From the NCBI RefSeq assembly GCF_900100435.1, contig NZ_FNEX01000004.1:62001-126000 (forward strand): a DNA stretch of 64,000 nucleotides, written 5' to 3'. A program made the position numbers and the translations under genes. Under the pieces are notes generated by a model, which did no database searches, was not told where the DNA came from, and saw only the letters and a program-made list of their open reading frames with translations. The DNA is from Pedobacter sp. ok626 (GTDB lineage Bacteria; Bacteroidota; Bacteroidia; Sphingobacteriales; Sphingobacteriaceae). Below, one piece after another: positions 27,072 through 36,838 of this stretch (positions are counted from its first letter, which is position 1; the number at the start of each line of letters is the position of its first letter).

Positions 27072-28352
27072 ATGGATTTTTCTGAGCATTTTTTACACTT
27101 TATATGGCAGTTCAGACTGCTTAATTCGACTAAACTATATTGTGAAGACGGAGAGGAATTACAGGTATTACATCCTGGTCGCTTAAATAAACACGCTGGA
27201 CCTGATTTTACTGAAGCTAAACTGGTTATCGATGGGGTGAATTGGGTGGGACATGTGGAGATTCATCTCAAATCTTCCGATTGGCTTCTCCATGGTCATC
27301 AAAATGATCCCGCTTATAATTCTGTTGTACTTCATGTAGTTTATCAACACGACAGTCCAATTTATCGAACAAATGGCAGTCTGGTACCGGTGTTAGTGCT
27401 CAAAAATCGGTTTCCGGACCATTTACTCAGTAACTATAGTGAACTCATCGCAACTGTAAACCCTTTCCCTTGTCAAAAGCATATTGCTGGTGTTGATCAG
27501 CTTATTGTAAATACCTTTCTATCCAGAGTAATGATAGAGCGTTTTGAACAAAAATCGGAAGAGGTATTTCAGAAGCTCCGCAATAACCGCGGAGACTGGG
27601 AACAGACATTTTACTATTTTCTGGCTAGAAACTTTGGTTTTAAAGTTAATGCAGTGCCATTTGAATTACTAGCGGATGCTTTACCACTGCTAATTTTTTC
27701 TAAACATAAAGACAATGCTCTGCAGATAACGGCCCTGGTATTTGGGCAGGCCGGATTTCTCGAACAACCATTTCTTGATGTTTATCCAACACGACTACAA
27801 AACGAATATCTCTTTTTGAAGAAAAAATATGGTTTAATCCCTGTTGATCCAGTTTTGTGGAAGTTTTTGCGAATGCGGCCACAGAATTTCCCTACAGTTA
27901 GGTTGGCGCAGTTTGCTGCATTAATCCTAAAATCTAACTATCTATTCTCAAAAATATTAGAAGCCGGATCTGTAGACGAAGTCCGTTTACTTTTTACCGA
28001 TCTACCTGTAAATAAATATTGGCAAACGCATTATCATTTCAATAAAAATACTCGAAAGGTAATCGTACAGCCAGGACTCCAATCCATTGATAACATCATT
28101 ATCAATACGGTTTGCCTGTTTTTATTCTCCTATGGTAAGTATACGGACCAGCCTGAGTTGGTGGATCGGGCACTTGATTTTCTGGAGAAAATCCCCTCAG
28201 AAAAGAACAGTATTGTAAGTCAGTATGTAAGCGCTGGGCTTAAGGTCGATTGCGCTTTTAGCTCGCAGGCTTTACTTCAATTAAATAAATGCTATTGCAG
28301 TCAGAAAAAATGCTTAAATTGTGCTATAGGAATTAAAATCTTAAAGAAATAA
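27072..28352 (+). CDS. DUF2851 family protein
   Basis: This 426-residue cytoplasmic protein matches the Bacteroidota DUF2851 family. Characteristic segments are LHPGRLNKHAGPDFTEAKL and WVGHVEIHLKSSDW near the N-terminus, a pattern that recalls restriction-endonuclease-like folds with conserved Asp, Glu and Lys residues. The C-terminus ends in a cysteine cluster (CYCSQKKCLNC) that could bind zinc or iron-sulfur. Nuclease activity is my inference from these motifs. It precedes the small PspC gene by 1 base. Confidence 0.8.
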   Translation: MDFSEHFLHFIWQFRLLNSTKLYCEDGEELQVLHPGRLNKHAGPDFTEAKLVIDGVNWVGHVEIHLKSSDWLLHGHQNDPAYNSVVLHVVYQHDSPIYRTNGSLVPVLVLKNRFPDHLLSNYSELIATVNPFPCQKHIAGVDQLIVNTFLSRVMIERFEQKSEEVFQKLRNNRGDWEQTFYYFLARNFGFKVNAVPFELLADALPLLIFSKHKDNALQITALVFGQAGFLEQPFLDVYPTRLQNEYLFLKKKYGLIPVDPVLWKFLRMRPQNFPTVRLAQFAALILKSNYLFSKILEAGSVDEVRLLFTDLPVNKYWQTHYHFNKNTRKVIVQPGLQSIDNIIINTVCLFLFSYGKYTDQPELVDRALDFLEKIPSEKNSIVSQYVSAGLKVDCAFSSQALLQLNKCYCSQKKCLNCAIGIKILKK

Positions 28353-28353
28353 C

Positions 28354-28575
28354 ATGTTCCAGCGGATCATTACTTTTTTTGAAAAACAGAGTTTTGGGGT
28401 ATGTACCTATCTTGCCGAACGGTTAAATATGTCTATCAGTAAAATCAGATTGTTTTTTATTTATTCTTCTTTTTTGGCTGTAGGCTTCCCGATTGTGTTT
28501 TATATACTTGCAGCACTGGTACTAGATGTGCGGCATTATATCAAAAAAATCAAGATGCGTGTTTGGGATGTTTAG
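28354..28575 (+). CDS. PspC-domain small membrane protein
   Basis: The 73-residue protein is a PspC domain with a short amphipathic N-terminus and one long hydrophobic helix (about 36-58). PspC domains in other bacteria sense membrane stress or toxin-antitoxin activity. It starts 1 base after DUF2851, so it is co-translated, and its stop abuts that of the opposite-strand ankyrin gene. Confidence 0.75.
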   Translation: MFQRIITFFEKQSFGVCTYLAERLNMSISKIRLFFIYSSFLAVGFPIVFYILAALVLDVRHYIKKIKMRVWDV

Positions 28576-29220
28576 TTAAACTTTAAGGATTTCGGCAATT
28601 TCATTAAAGCCTTTTTCCAGTGCCAGATCGGCCGGTAATTTACCACCTTCCATCCTCATATCTACTTCTGCAGCATGTTCAAGTAACAATATGATCAATT
28701 CTACATTGCCCAACTGTGCAGCAGCATGAAGCGGTGTAAAACCTGCCTGTTGCGTTACATTTACATTTGCACCGGCATTGATCAGCATGTTTGTAATGTT
28801 GATGTTTCCAGAAGCTACAGCAGAGTGAATTGGGAAAACATTGTAACCGTTGTTGGCGGGTATATTGACATCTGCACCCCTAACTATTAGTAGTTTAGCT
28901 ATTTCCTCATTGCCAAAATAGGCAGCAAGACCTAGTGCTGTAAAGCCATCTTTAGAAAAAGCATTTACCGTAGCAGGGTTTCGTTCTGTTATAAATGCGG
29001 TTTCTTCCAGTTTGCCTAAAGCACAAGCTTCAAATAGGTTAATTTGATTAGCAAAATTAGCTATTAAGGCAGCAATTTCTGGTTTCTTGTAGTAGCAGGC
29101 TAATAAAATAGGAGATATGCCATGACTGGTTTCTTTAGTAGCAAGGGCTGGGTTTGCGGTTAAAAGATCAAAAATATCCTGTCTGCTTCCTGTTTCGATT
29201 AATGTCTCTAGATCCGTCAT
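28576..29220 (-). CDS. Ankyrin-repeat protein
   Basis: The 214-residue protein is built of about six ankyrin repeats, with clear units such as DGFTALGLAAYFGNEEIAKLL and AGFTPLHAAAQLGNVELIILL. No signal peptide or catalytic domain is seen, so it is probably a cytoplasmic protein-binding scaffold. Its partner is unknown. It is monocistronic and convergent with DUF2851-PspC. Confidence 0.88.
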   Translation of the reverse strand: MTDLETLIETGSRQDIFDLLTANPALATKETSHGISPILLACYYKKPEIAALIANFANQINLFEACALGKLEETAFITERNPATVNAFSKDGFTALGLAAYFGNEEIAKLLIVRGADVNIPANNGYNVFPIHSAVASGNINITNMLINAGANVNVTQQAGFTPLHAAAQLGNVELIILLLEHAAEVDMRMEGGKLPADLALEKGFNEIAEILKV

Positions 29221-29345
29221 TTCTAATGTTAAATTTCGGTTAAAAATGCTTAATTAATTTAATATAGGCAAATGGGTGGCCAGATGTAAATAAAAAGTTT
29301 TTTCAGCAATGTTTATAATAACTTAGCACATACAACTATATGTTT

Positions 29346-29353
29346 TATATTTG
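29346..29353 (+). promoter_or_regulatory. -7 element (TATATTTG) before ftsK
   Basis: TATATTTG matches the Bacteroidota consensus and lies 26 bases before the ftsK ATG. The upstream -33 is weak (TTAG at 29323-29326). Confidence 0.45.
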
Positions 29354-29379
29354 TTAATTATTAAAATCAGTAATTAAAG

Positions 29380-31950
29380 ATGTCGGTAAGGGGAAACCAG
29401 TTTAAGTCCAATTCATTTAAAAATGAGCCTGCGGAGAAGCAAAGCTCAAGACCATCCGCTACCAGACCATTTAAAGAAAGAATAGAGATTTTGCCTCGTT
29501 TTAATTTTCAGGATGGTAGGTTGTTTAAAATTATCGGACTGGTATTCTTAATCTTGTCGCTCTATTTTTTGATAGCCTTTACGTCTTATTTGTTTACCTG
29601 GCAGGAAGATTATAGCTATGTAATAGACGCAAATGGAGGTTGGAGCAATCTTTTTAAAACGACTGAAGAGCTTCAGCAGGTCAATATACCACCAGTTGTA
29701 CAAAACTGGCTGGGTAAAGTAGGTGCGTTATTGTCGCACCAGTTTATTTACGAATGGTTTGGACTAGCGTCTTTTCTCTTTGTTTTCGTGTTTTTTGTGA
29801 TCGGTTACCGCCTGTTGTTTAAGGTTAAAATCTTTTCTATCGAAAAAACACTAGGATACAGCCTATTCTTTTTACTATTCTTATCCTTAACATTCGGATT
29901 TGGACATGCTTTCATTTCCAATACGCCACATTTTGTTGAAGGTGAATTTGGTTACTGGACCAATAAATTATTGGTTGCGCAAATTGGCGTTGCCGGAGTA
30001 GGCGGCCTTATTGCTTTTTTAGGCCTAAGCGTGTTGATCATTGCTTATAACATTGATTTTAAAATTCCAGAGCGTAAAAAGAAGGAGGAAAATATTATAC
30101 CTGATGTACCTGAAGATTTTGAACTGGAAAGCGAAGTCCGTTCAGAGCCTGTTGAGTTTAATGTGAATGACAGGTATGCAGGACAGCCTAAACGCGAACA
30201 GAATATTGTGGTTACGCCATCCAGGTTTGAAGAAAAGAAGGAAGAAGAAGAGATCGCTCCCGTATTTACCCCTGCTGTAAATGTAATGACGGCACCGATA
30301 ATACTTAGTCCAACGCTCGAGACTACACCCATATTGGAAACTACGCCCATACTGGAAACGACTAAAGCTGAGCCTGAGCTAACCATAGAGAAAACTGAAG
30401 AAGAGAAAAAATCTGATGAACTGGTAGAGCAGTTTGGTAATTACGATCCAACATTGGATTTATCAAGTTATAAATACCCGCATCTTGATTTATTAGAAAA
30501 TCATGGTTCCAATAAAATATCTGTAAATGCAGAAGAGCTGGAAGCCAATAAAAATAAGATTGTTGAAACCCTTAATCACTACAACATAGAGATTGATAAG
30601 ATTAAGGCGACCATCGGGCCAACAGTAACGCTTTATGAAATCATACCAGCTCCGGGTGTACGTATATCTAAAATCAAAAACCTGGAAGATGATATCGCCT
30701 TAAGTTTGGCAGCATTAGGTATTCGTATCATCGCACCAATGCCGGGTAAGGGGACGATTGGTATTGAGGTGCCTAATATGCACCCAGAAATGGTTTCTAT
30801 GCGTAGTATTCTGGCCACAGAAAAGTTCCAGCAAACAACGATGGATCTTCCTATTGCTTTGGGTAAAACCATTTCAAATGAAGTGTATATCGGTGACTTA
30901 TCTAAAATGCCCCATTTATTGGTGGCCGGGGCAACCGGACAAGGTAAATCTGTTGGTATCAACTCTATCTTAGTTTCCTTGCTGTACAAAAAGCACCCTT
31001 CGCAATTGAAGTTTGTATTGGTGGATCCTAAAAAGGTGGAGTTAACCCTATTTAACAAAATAGAACGTCACTTTTTGGCCAAACTTCCTGGTGAGGCCGA
31101 TGCCATTATTACCGATACTAAAAAAGTAATCAATACCTTAAATTCACTGTGTATAGAAATGGATCAGCGTTATGATCTATTAAAAGATGCGCAGGTAAGG
31201 AATTTAAAGGAATACAACGAAAAATTCATCAAGCGTAAACTGAATCCAAACAATTCGCACAGGTTCTTGCCTTACATTGTTTTGATTGTGGATGAGTTTG
31301 CGGATTTAATGATGACTGCAGGCAAAGAGGTGGAAACACCAATTGCGCGTCTGGCACAGTTGGCTCGTGCGGTAGGTATCCACTTGGTTTTAGCTACGCA
31401 GCGTCCTTCAGTAAATATCATTACAGGTACAATTAAGGCCAACTTCCCAGCCAGATTGGCCTTTAGGGTATTGTCTAAAATCGATTCAAGGACAATTCTG
31501 GATAGCGGTGGTGCGGATCAGCTGATTGGTCGTGGAGATATGCTTTTATCTACTGGTAACGATCTGATCAGGTTACAGTGTGCTTTCGTCGATACACCAG
31601 AAGTAGACCGTATTTCCGAGTTTATTGGAAACCAAAGAGGATATCCTGAAGCATACCAGTTGCCTGAGTATATTGATGAAGCAGCTGAAAATGCTAAAAT
31701 GGACTTTGATGCATCTGATAGAGATTCGATGTTTGAAGAAGCTGCGCGGTTAATCGTAATGCATCAGCAAGGTTCTACCTCATTAATCCAAAGAAAATTA
31801 AAATTGGGTTACAATAGAGCTGGCCGGATCATTGATCAATTGGAAGCTGCCGGTGTGGTAGGTCCATTTGAAGGTAGTAAGGCTAGAGAGGTATTGATAC
31901 CTGATGATTATGCATTGGAACAGTTTTTGGACAACCTAGGCAAAAACTAA
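29380..31950 (+). CDS. ftsK: DNA translocase FtsK/SpoIIIE family
   Basis: The 856-residue septal motor pumps chromosome ends apart during division. Four transmembrane helices lie in residues 45-235. A charged linker (about 235-350) contains a short tandem repeat ETTPILETTPIL. The motor follows: Walker A GATGQGKS, Walker B IVLIVDEFADLMM, and ATQRPSVNIITG. The C-terminal gamma winged helix (about 785-850), which reads KOPS-like DNA polarity signals, is complete. lolA follows after 17 bases. Confidence 0.95.
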   Translation: MSVRGNQFKSNSFKNEPAEKQSSRPSATRPFKERIEILPRFNFQDGRLFKIIGLVFLILSLYFLIAFTSYLFTWQEDYSYVIDANGGWSNLFKTTEELQQVNIPPVVQNWLGKVGALLSHQFIYEWFGLASFLFVFVFFVIGYRLLFKVKIFSIEKTLGYSLFFLLFLSLTFGFGHAFISNTPHFVEGEFGYWTNKLLVAQIGVAGVGGLIAFLGLSVLIIAYNIDFKIPERKKKEENIIPDVPEDFELESEVRSEPVEFNVNDRYAGQPKREQNIVVTPSRFEEKKEEEEIAPVFTPAVNVMTAPIILSPTLETTPILETTPILETTKAEPELTIEKTEEEKKSDELVEQFGNYDPTLDLSSYKYPHLDLLENHGSNKISVNAEELEANKNKIVETLNHYNIEIDKIKATIGPTVTLYEIIPAPGVRISKIKNLEDDIALSLAALGIRIIAPMPGKGTIGIEVPNMHPEMVSMRSILATEKFQQTTMDLPIALGKTISNEVYIGDLSKMPHLLVAGATGQGKSVGINSILVSLLYKKHPSQLKFVLVDPKKVELTLFNKIERHFLAKLPGEADAIITDTKKVINTLNSLCIEMDQRYDLLKDAQVRNLKEYNEKFIKRKLNPNNSHRFLPYIVLIVDEFADLMMTAGKEVETPIARLAQLARAVGIHLVLATQRPSVNIITGTIKANFPARLAFRVLSKIDSRTILDSGGADQLIGRGDMLLSTGNDLIRLQCAFVDTPEVDRISEFIGNQRGYPEAYQLPEYIDEAAENAKMDFDASDRDSMFEEAARLIVMHQQGSTSLIQRKLKLGYNRAGRIIDQLEAAGVVGPFEGSKAREVLIPDDYALEQFLDNLGKN

Positions 31951-31967
31951 TACTTAATAGAAAAAGG

Positions 31968-32618
31968 ATGAAGAAAATTGTGTTGTTGCTGATTGCTACA
32001 TTGGGATATATACATGTAGTAAATGCACAAACCGATGCTAAGGCAAAAGCTATATTGAATGAAGTAAGTAAGAAATATCGTTCTTATGATGTCGCAAAAG
32101 CAGATTTTACACTAATTATCGACAATCAGCAAGCCAATGCTAAGGACACTCAGCAAGGTACTATATATGTAAAAGCAAATGCAAATAAGTATAAGGTGAG
32201 CATGACTACCCAGGATATGATTAGTGATGGTAAAACACTTTGGACGTACTTAAAAGAAGAAAAAGAAGTTCAGGTAACTAATGTAACCAATAGTGATGAT
32301 GCCCTTAATCCGGCAAAAATATTCACCATTTACGAAAAGGGCTTTAAGTATCTATATACCGGCGATAAAAAGGTAGGCACTAAGGTTTACCAAATGATCG
32401 ATTTAACGCCAACTGATATTAATAAATCATACTTTAAAATACGCTTAACCATTGATAAGGCAGCAAAGCAAATTGCCAGTGCACTTATTTTGGAAAAGAA
32501 TGGAAACAAGTATACCTATACCGTGAAATCTTTCCTGGCTAACGCGAAAGTACCTGAATCGACTTTTACATTTGATGCGAAGAAATATCCCGGTGTAGAG
32601 GTTGTAGACTTAAGGTAA
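31968..32618 (+). CDS. Outer-membrane lipoprotein carrier protein LolA-like
   Basis: The 216-residue periplasmic protein has a signal peptide ending at VVNAQ (about residue 20) and the LolA half-barrel pattern, including LNEVSKKYRSYDVAKADFTL and a DGKTLWTYLKEEKEVQV segment. It would carry lipoproteins from the Lol exporter across the periplasm. It lies 17 bases after ftsK, an arrangement (ftsK-lolA) also found in proteobacteria. Confidence 0.88.
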   Translation: MKKIVLLLIATLGYIHVVNAQTDAKAKAILNEVSKKYRSYDVAKADFTLIIDNQQANAKDTQQGTIYVKANANKYKVSMTTQDMISDGKTLWTYLKEEKEVQVTNVTNSDDALNPAKIFTIYEKGFKYLYTGDKKVGTKVYQMIDLTPTDINKSYFKIRLTIDKAAKQIASALILEKNGNKYTYTVKSFLANAKVPESTFTFDAKKYPGVEVVDLR

Positions 32619-32657
32619 TTTAATTAAGTTTGATTTCATGCAAGCAACAAATATATT

Positions 32658-33422
32658 TTGAAGGTTACATTTTTAGGTACGGGCACATCGCAGGGGATCC
32701 CTGTTATTACCTGCAATTGTGCAGTTTGCCAATCCACAGATCATAGGGATAAACGACTTAGGGTCTCGGTATTGTTAGAAACCGGGGATAAGACCATTGT
32801 GATCGATAGTGGCCCTGATTTTAGGTATCAGATGCTTCGTGCTGGCGTGAAAGACCTTGATGCGATATTGTTTACCCATGAGCATAAAGATCACGTAGCG
32901 GGCCTCGATGATATCCGTCCATTTAATTATCTGCTAAAAAAGAATATTGATATTTATGCGACAGAACGGGTACAGCATGCTTTAAAAAAGGAATTCTCCT
33001 ATATTTTTGCTGAGGCTCATTATCCGGGCTTGCCACAAATAGACTTGCATACGATAACAGATGAAGCATTTAATGTAGGCAATACTACTATCGTACCACT
33101 TCCTATCATGCATTATAAACTACCTATTTTGGGATTCAGGATAGGTGATTTTACTTATGTTACGGATGCAAAAACCATTGCTGATGAAACTTTAGAAAAA
33201 ATCAAGGGCACTCGTATTCTAGTAGTTAATGCTTTGCAAAGAGAACAACATATTTCGCATTTCACTTTGGATGAGGCTATTGAGTTTTCAGAAAAGGTAG
33301 GAGCGGAGACTACTTATTTTACGCATATCAGCCATAATTTGGGACTTCATGCCGTTGTGGAAAAAGATTTACCTGCAAATATAAAATTAGCCTATGATGG
33401 GTTGACGATATTATCTGAATAA
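32658..33422 (+). CDS. MBL-fold metallo-hydrolase, PhnP-like
   Basis: The 254-residue enzyme starts at a TTG, because the only nearby ATG (32638) is in another frame and stops at once. The N-terminus is the typical KVTFLGTGTSQGIP. A CxCxxC cluster (C19, C21, C24) like the structural zinc site of PhnP is followed by the metal-binding THEHKDH (H74, H76, D78, H79). PhnP hydrolyses ribose cyclic phosphate; related proteins act on other phosphodiesters, so the substrate is open. A tRNA-Leu follows. Confidence 0.85.
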   Translation: MKVTFLGTGTSQGIPVITCNCAVCQSTDHRDKRLRVSVLLETGDKTIVIDSGPDFRYQMLRAGVKDLDAILFTHEHKDHVAGLDDIRPFNYLLKKNIDIYATERVQHALKKEFSYIFAEAHYPGLPQIDLHTITDEAFNVGNTTIVPLPIMHYKLPILGFRIGDFTYVTDAKTIADETLEKIKGTRILVVNALQREQHISHFTLDEAIEFSEKVGAETTYFTHISHNLGLHAVVEKDLPANIKLAYDGLTILSE

Positions 33423-33425
33423 ATC

Positions 33426-33433
33426 TATATTTG
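33426..33433 (+). promoter_or_regulatory. -7 element of tRNA-Leu(GAG)
   Basis: TATATTTG, a full match to TAnnTTTG, ends 10 bases before the tRNA. A GTTG at 33401-33404 is a possible but widely spaced -33. Confidence 0.5.
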
Positions 33434-33443
33434 CAGAACAAAT

Positions 33444-33527
33444 ACCTAGGTGGCGAAATTGGTAGACGCACCAGCTTGAGGGGCTGGCGCCGGCAACGGT
33501 GTGGGAGTTCGAATCTCCTCTTAGGTA
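33444..33527 (+). tRNA. tRNA-Leu (anticodon GAG)
   Basis: The 84-base type II tRNA has acceptor arms ACCTAGG and CTTAGGT with discriminator A, anticodon stem CCAGC/GCTGG around the loop TTGAGGG (anticodon GAG at 33478-33480), a long variable arm and the T-arm GAGTTCGAATCTC. It marks the left boundary of the accessory segment, and its 3' end plus terminator are echoed by repeats at 45.2 and 56.5 kb. Confidence 0.95.
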
Positions 33528-33530
33528 CAG

Positions 33531-33564
33531 CCGGGCTTTGAACAAATCAAAGTCCGGTTTTTTT
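33531..33564 (+). terminator. Terminator of tRNA-Leu(GAG)
   Basis: CCGGGCTTTGA pairs with TCAAAGTCCGG (11 bp, one G-T) around a 5-base loop and is followed by seven T residues. Confidence 0.9.
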
Positions 33565-33664
33565 ATGCCAAATCGGTGCTTTTTGCTATTCCAGCATTGT
33601 TCAAAGTATTTCTGCTAATGGTTCAGTCTGGTGAAGGGGGGAAGAGGAGATTAGCTTAGAACTA
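33531..33664 (+). repeat. tRNA-Leu-associated repeat, copy A
   Basis: After the tRNA terminator a stretch with GCATTGTTCAAAGTATTTC, GGTTCAGTCTGGT and CTTAGAACTA continues to 33664. The same order of blocks recurs at 56581-56671 (copy D), and the last half recurs at 48168-48234 (copy C). Confidence 0.75.
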
Positions 33665-33759
33665 TTTAATTCCAATTGGTGTCTTGCCTATTGACCAATG
33701 AGGCTGGTATTAATAATTTAATTGTGTAGGCAGACCGCTTGCTAATTTTTGCAGAGGCG

Positions 33760-34308
33760 TTACTGGGTGGCAGATTTTATATTCTCAATCAAATTATTAA
33801 TGTTTTTTTTATTTCTTCCCATCGAAACTACAGACGTTTTTTTGTTAGGGTCACAAATACTATTTATCATTATTCGAGGATTATCGATAATAATTGTAAT
33901 CTGTTCTCCCCAACTTCCTGTCCACCATTTTGGATAAGTTCTCGCAATCACCATTTTATCATTATTGATTTCCATGTGCCATTCTAGGTCTTGTGCTGTC
34001 TGCTTTATAACAGCTCTAATATTTTCTTTTGATAGGTTAGTTTCAATTATTTTAAATTTGAGTCTGTTGTTCTGGATGAAATAAAATAAGACTGCAATTA
34101 ATCCAAATGATAAAGTCAGGGTAAATGTCTCCTCTGGATTTCTCACTCCTTGATAATTATGGAATACATGTTTTTGAATAAAATAAAATACATTAAATGC
34201 TAATGGCGTAAGTAAGAAAAATACAATCAGATAATGAGTCAGCAAATCTGTGAATCCCATTTTCAGTTTTCCTGTCTTTATCATTAATGGTATCCACTCT
34301 TTTTTCAT
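33760..34308 (-). CDS. Hypothetical membrane protein
   Basis: I do not recognise this 182-residue protein. Two transmembrane helices (about 23-45 and 65-82) are followed by a soluble domain of about 100 residues with KWWTGSWGEQITIIIDNPRI, which may face the cytoplasm. It stands alone just inside the left boundary of the accessory segment and has an AT-rich composition. Confidence 0.6.
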   Translation of the reverse strand: MKKEWIPLMIKTGKLKMGFTDLLTHYLIVFFLLTPLAFNVFYFIQKHVFHNYQGVRNPEETFTLTLSFGLIAVLFYFIQNNRLKFKIIETNLSKENIRAVIKQTAQDLEWHMEINNDKMVIARTYPKWWTGSWGEQITIIIDNPRIMINSICDPNKKTSVVSMGRNKKNINNLIENIKSATQ

Positions 34309-34564
34309 GCTTTATTATCTAATTATTATGGTATTTCATTTTACTAGGTTGAAACTAAGTCTCAAATTTATATAATTTCATACAGTTTTATCTTACCTAC
34401 CCTGAATAAGATAATAGCTTTGAACTTATTGTCTGAATAGATATGTTTTTGTCGCCTCGATTGTGAATAGCACATCTTCTAATTAAGTAGAGGAATAAAA
34501 TCCAGGAGTAGTTGTTACTGTAGAATAACGACCGTTCAATAATCCATTACCTCCATTGACTTAA

Positions 34565-34593
34565 TTTGGCAATAAAGTGAATAAATTTATTTG
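34565..34593 (+). promoter_or_regulatory. Promoter of the LytS-like kinase gene
   Basis: TTTG (34565-34568) and TTTATTTG (34586-34593, one mismatch to TAnnTTTG) are separated by 17 bases. The predicted start near 34600 argues against the TTG at 34591 as start codon. Confidence 0.5.
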
Positions 34594-34623
34594 CATTTTT
34601 ATGTTACAATAGAACTTATCAAT

Positions 34624-36837
34624 TTGGCAAAGACAAAACCGTTTGCAACTTTTAAAATAGCAATTATATTATTTGTTCTCGCTTTTAATTTCCCGGCGTT
34701 AGGGCAGAGTACAGCTGTTCTCGATGGGCTGCTATCCGATTTGAATAAATCAAACCAGCATGATACAACTAAAGTAAACTCACTGATCAAATTATCGTCA
34801 TTCTATTATGGGAACAATCCTGTAAAGATGCTGGATTATGGTGTACAGGCAGTAGAAAGGGCACAAAAGGCAAATTTTAAGATAGGTTTGGCAAAAGCTT
34901 ATCGTCAATGTGGAATTGCCAAATATACGCAGGGTAATTTTAAGGATGCATTGGATTATTTTTCAAATGCCTTGGCTACCAATGAGCAAATTGATAATAA
35001 ACCGGGGATTGTAGCTTGCCTATCAAATTTGGGAAGTGTAAATATGGTGCAGAATAATTATCCCGTAGCGTTAGATTATTTTCAAAGAGCCATACGCAAG
35101 GGGCAACAGATCAACGACCAGTTGACCACAGGCATCAGTTATGGCAATATCGGTGTGATCTATAGCGAAATGAAAAATTATGATATGGCGCTAAAGCATT
35201 TTCAAGGTGGTTTAGATATTCATACCAAAATAAACTATGGTATTGGCATAGCAACGGGTTTAGGTAATGTAGGTAATGTTTATTTCAAGTTAAAAAATTA
35301 TGATAAGGCATTGGAATATTACCAAAAAGCGTTGGAGAAAAACATTGCGCTTGACAGTAAATTCAATATGGCTAGAGAATATGGAAATGTTGCAAATGCG
35401 CAAAGTGAGCTAAAACAATATCAGTTGTCATTTGCCAATTTCCAAAAAGCATTACAGCTGAACGAAGAGCTCAAAAATAAAAAGGGTATTGCCGTAAATC
35501 TCCAGGGCATTGGCAATTACTATTACCTTTTGGAAAAATATGATGAGGCATTGGATTATACCAGAAGAGCCAATGGCATTGCTACAGAGGTGAATGTGTT
35601 TGACGTGCAAAAGGAAACCTATAGTACATTGAGCGATATTTATGAAAAAACTGGCAAATTGGACAGTGCTTACGTCAATTTCAAAAAGTTTATTGCAGCC
35701 AGAGACCGTATTGAAAATGAGGACAATAAAAAGCAGATTACCCGCTTGGAAATGAAATATGAGTTTGATACCAAAGAAGAAAAATATAAGAATGAGCAGC
35801 TTTTGAGCAACGAACGTTTAAACCAGCAACAGCTGATGTTGGATCTTAACCAATCTAAACTGAATGAGAGCAATAAGGAAAGGGATCTAGTTAGATTAAA
35901 TTACCTGAAAACACAATCTGAACTGAAGAATGAGCAACTCGAAAAAAAGGCACAAGAGAAACAGTTGACATTGGCCGAAAGGGAAAAAGATATCCAATCA
36001 GAAAAATCAAAATCGCTATTGCAGACCAAAAAACTGAATGAACTACGGATTAAGCAATTGTGGTTGTATGGCATTTTAAGTATCATCGGCCTAGCCGGTA
36101 TATTGTCTTTTTTCATTAATCATTACCGGATAAAATCGTTAAAGGCCAATAACGACCTTAATGACCAAAAGGTGAAGAGGATGGAAGAAGAGATGAGGTT
36201 GAAAAATAACATCAGAGAAGCTGAAATGCAGACCCTGCGTTCGCAAATGAACCCACATTTTATTTTCAATACGTTAAACTCTATCAATAGTTACATCATC
36301 GAAAACAAAAGAGAGGTAGCTAGCGAATATCTGACCACTTTCTCTAAGCTGATGCGCAATATACTTGATCTTTCCAAACATGAGATCATCACCCTGGAAA
36401 AGGAAATCTCTACGCTTAAACTATACATGGAACTGGAGGCTTTAAGGCTGGAAAACAAGTTTGATTACACGATCATTTTGGATAAGAAGATTGAGCCCGA
36501 GTTGGTTAAAATCCCACCACTGATTATCCAACCTTTTGTAGAAAATGCCATTTGGCATGGTCTGCGCAATAAAAAAGAGAATGGACATATTTTTATCAGG
36601 GTGGATGAAAATGATAAAAACCAGCTATTGGTAACTGTAGAAGACAACGGAATTGGAAGAAAAGCATCCTCACTGCTAAAGAAACAACAGCTAAACCATA
36701 AATCGTACGGTATAGAAATTACAATGAACAGGTTACAACTATTAAATGAGCATAACGGAGTTGAAGTTATTGACCTTTACAACAGCGAAAATGTAGCAAC
36801 CGGAACAAGAGTAAGAATCAAAATTAATATCGATTAG
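34624..36837 (+). CDS. TPR-containing sensor histidine kinase, LytS type
   Basis: A signal sequence (FKIAIILFVLAFNFPALGQ) is followed by about seven TPR repeats in the periplasm (roughly residues 50-340), a coiled coil, one transmembrane helix (about 480-500) and a cytoplasmic His_kinase domain with the phospho-acceptor His in RSQMNPHFIFNTLNS and an HATPase region (PLIIQPFVENAIWHG, EDNGIGR). I prefer the TTG at 34624 (737 residues) because the promoter overlaps an earlier TTG at 34591; neither is certain. A LytTR regulator follows after 1 base and is its partner. The stimulus is probably a periplasmic protein or peptide bound by the TPRs. Confidence 0.88.
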   Translation: MAKTKPFATFKIAIILFVLAFNFPALGQSTAVLDGLLSDLNKSNQHDTTKVNSLIKLSSFYYGNNPVKMLDYGVQAVERAQKANFKIGLAKAYRQCGIAKYTQGNFKDALDYFSNALATNEQIDNKPGIVACLSNLGSVNMVQNNYPVALDYFQRAIRKGQQINDQLTTGISYGNIGVIYSEMKNYDMALKHFQGGLDIHTKINYGIGIATGLGNVGNVYFKLKNYDKALEYYQKALEKNIALDSKFNMAREYGNVANAQSELKQYQLSFANFQKALQLNEELKNKKGIAVNLQGIGNYYYLLEKYDEALDYTRRANGIATEVNVFDVQKETYSTLSDIYEKTGKLDSAYVNFKKFIAARDRIENEDNKKQITRLEMKYEFDTKEEKYKNEQLLSNERLNQQQLMLDLNQSKLNESNKERDLVRLNYLKTQSELKNEQLEKKAQEKQLTLAEREKDIQSEKSKSLLQTKKLNELRIKQLWLYGILSIIGLAGILSFFINHYRIKSLKANNDLNDQKVKRMEEEMRLKNNIREAEMQTLRSQMNPHFIFNTLNSINSYIIENKREVASEYLTTFSKLMRNILDLSKHEIITLEKEISTLKLYMELEALRLENKFDYTIILDKKIEPELVKIPPLIIQPFVENAIWHGLRNKKENGHIFIRVDENDKNQLLVTVEDNGIGRKASSLLKKQQLNHKSYGIEITMNRLQLLNEHNGVEVIDLYNSENVATGTRVRIKINID

Positions 36838-36838
36838 T

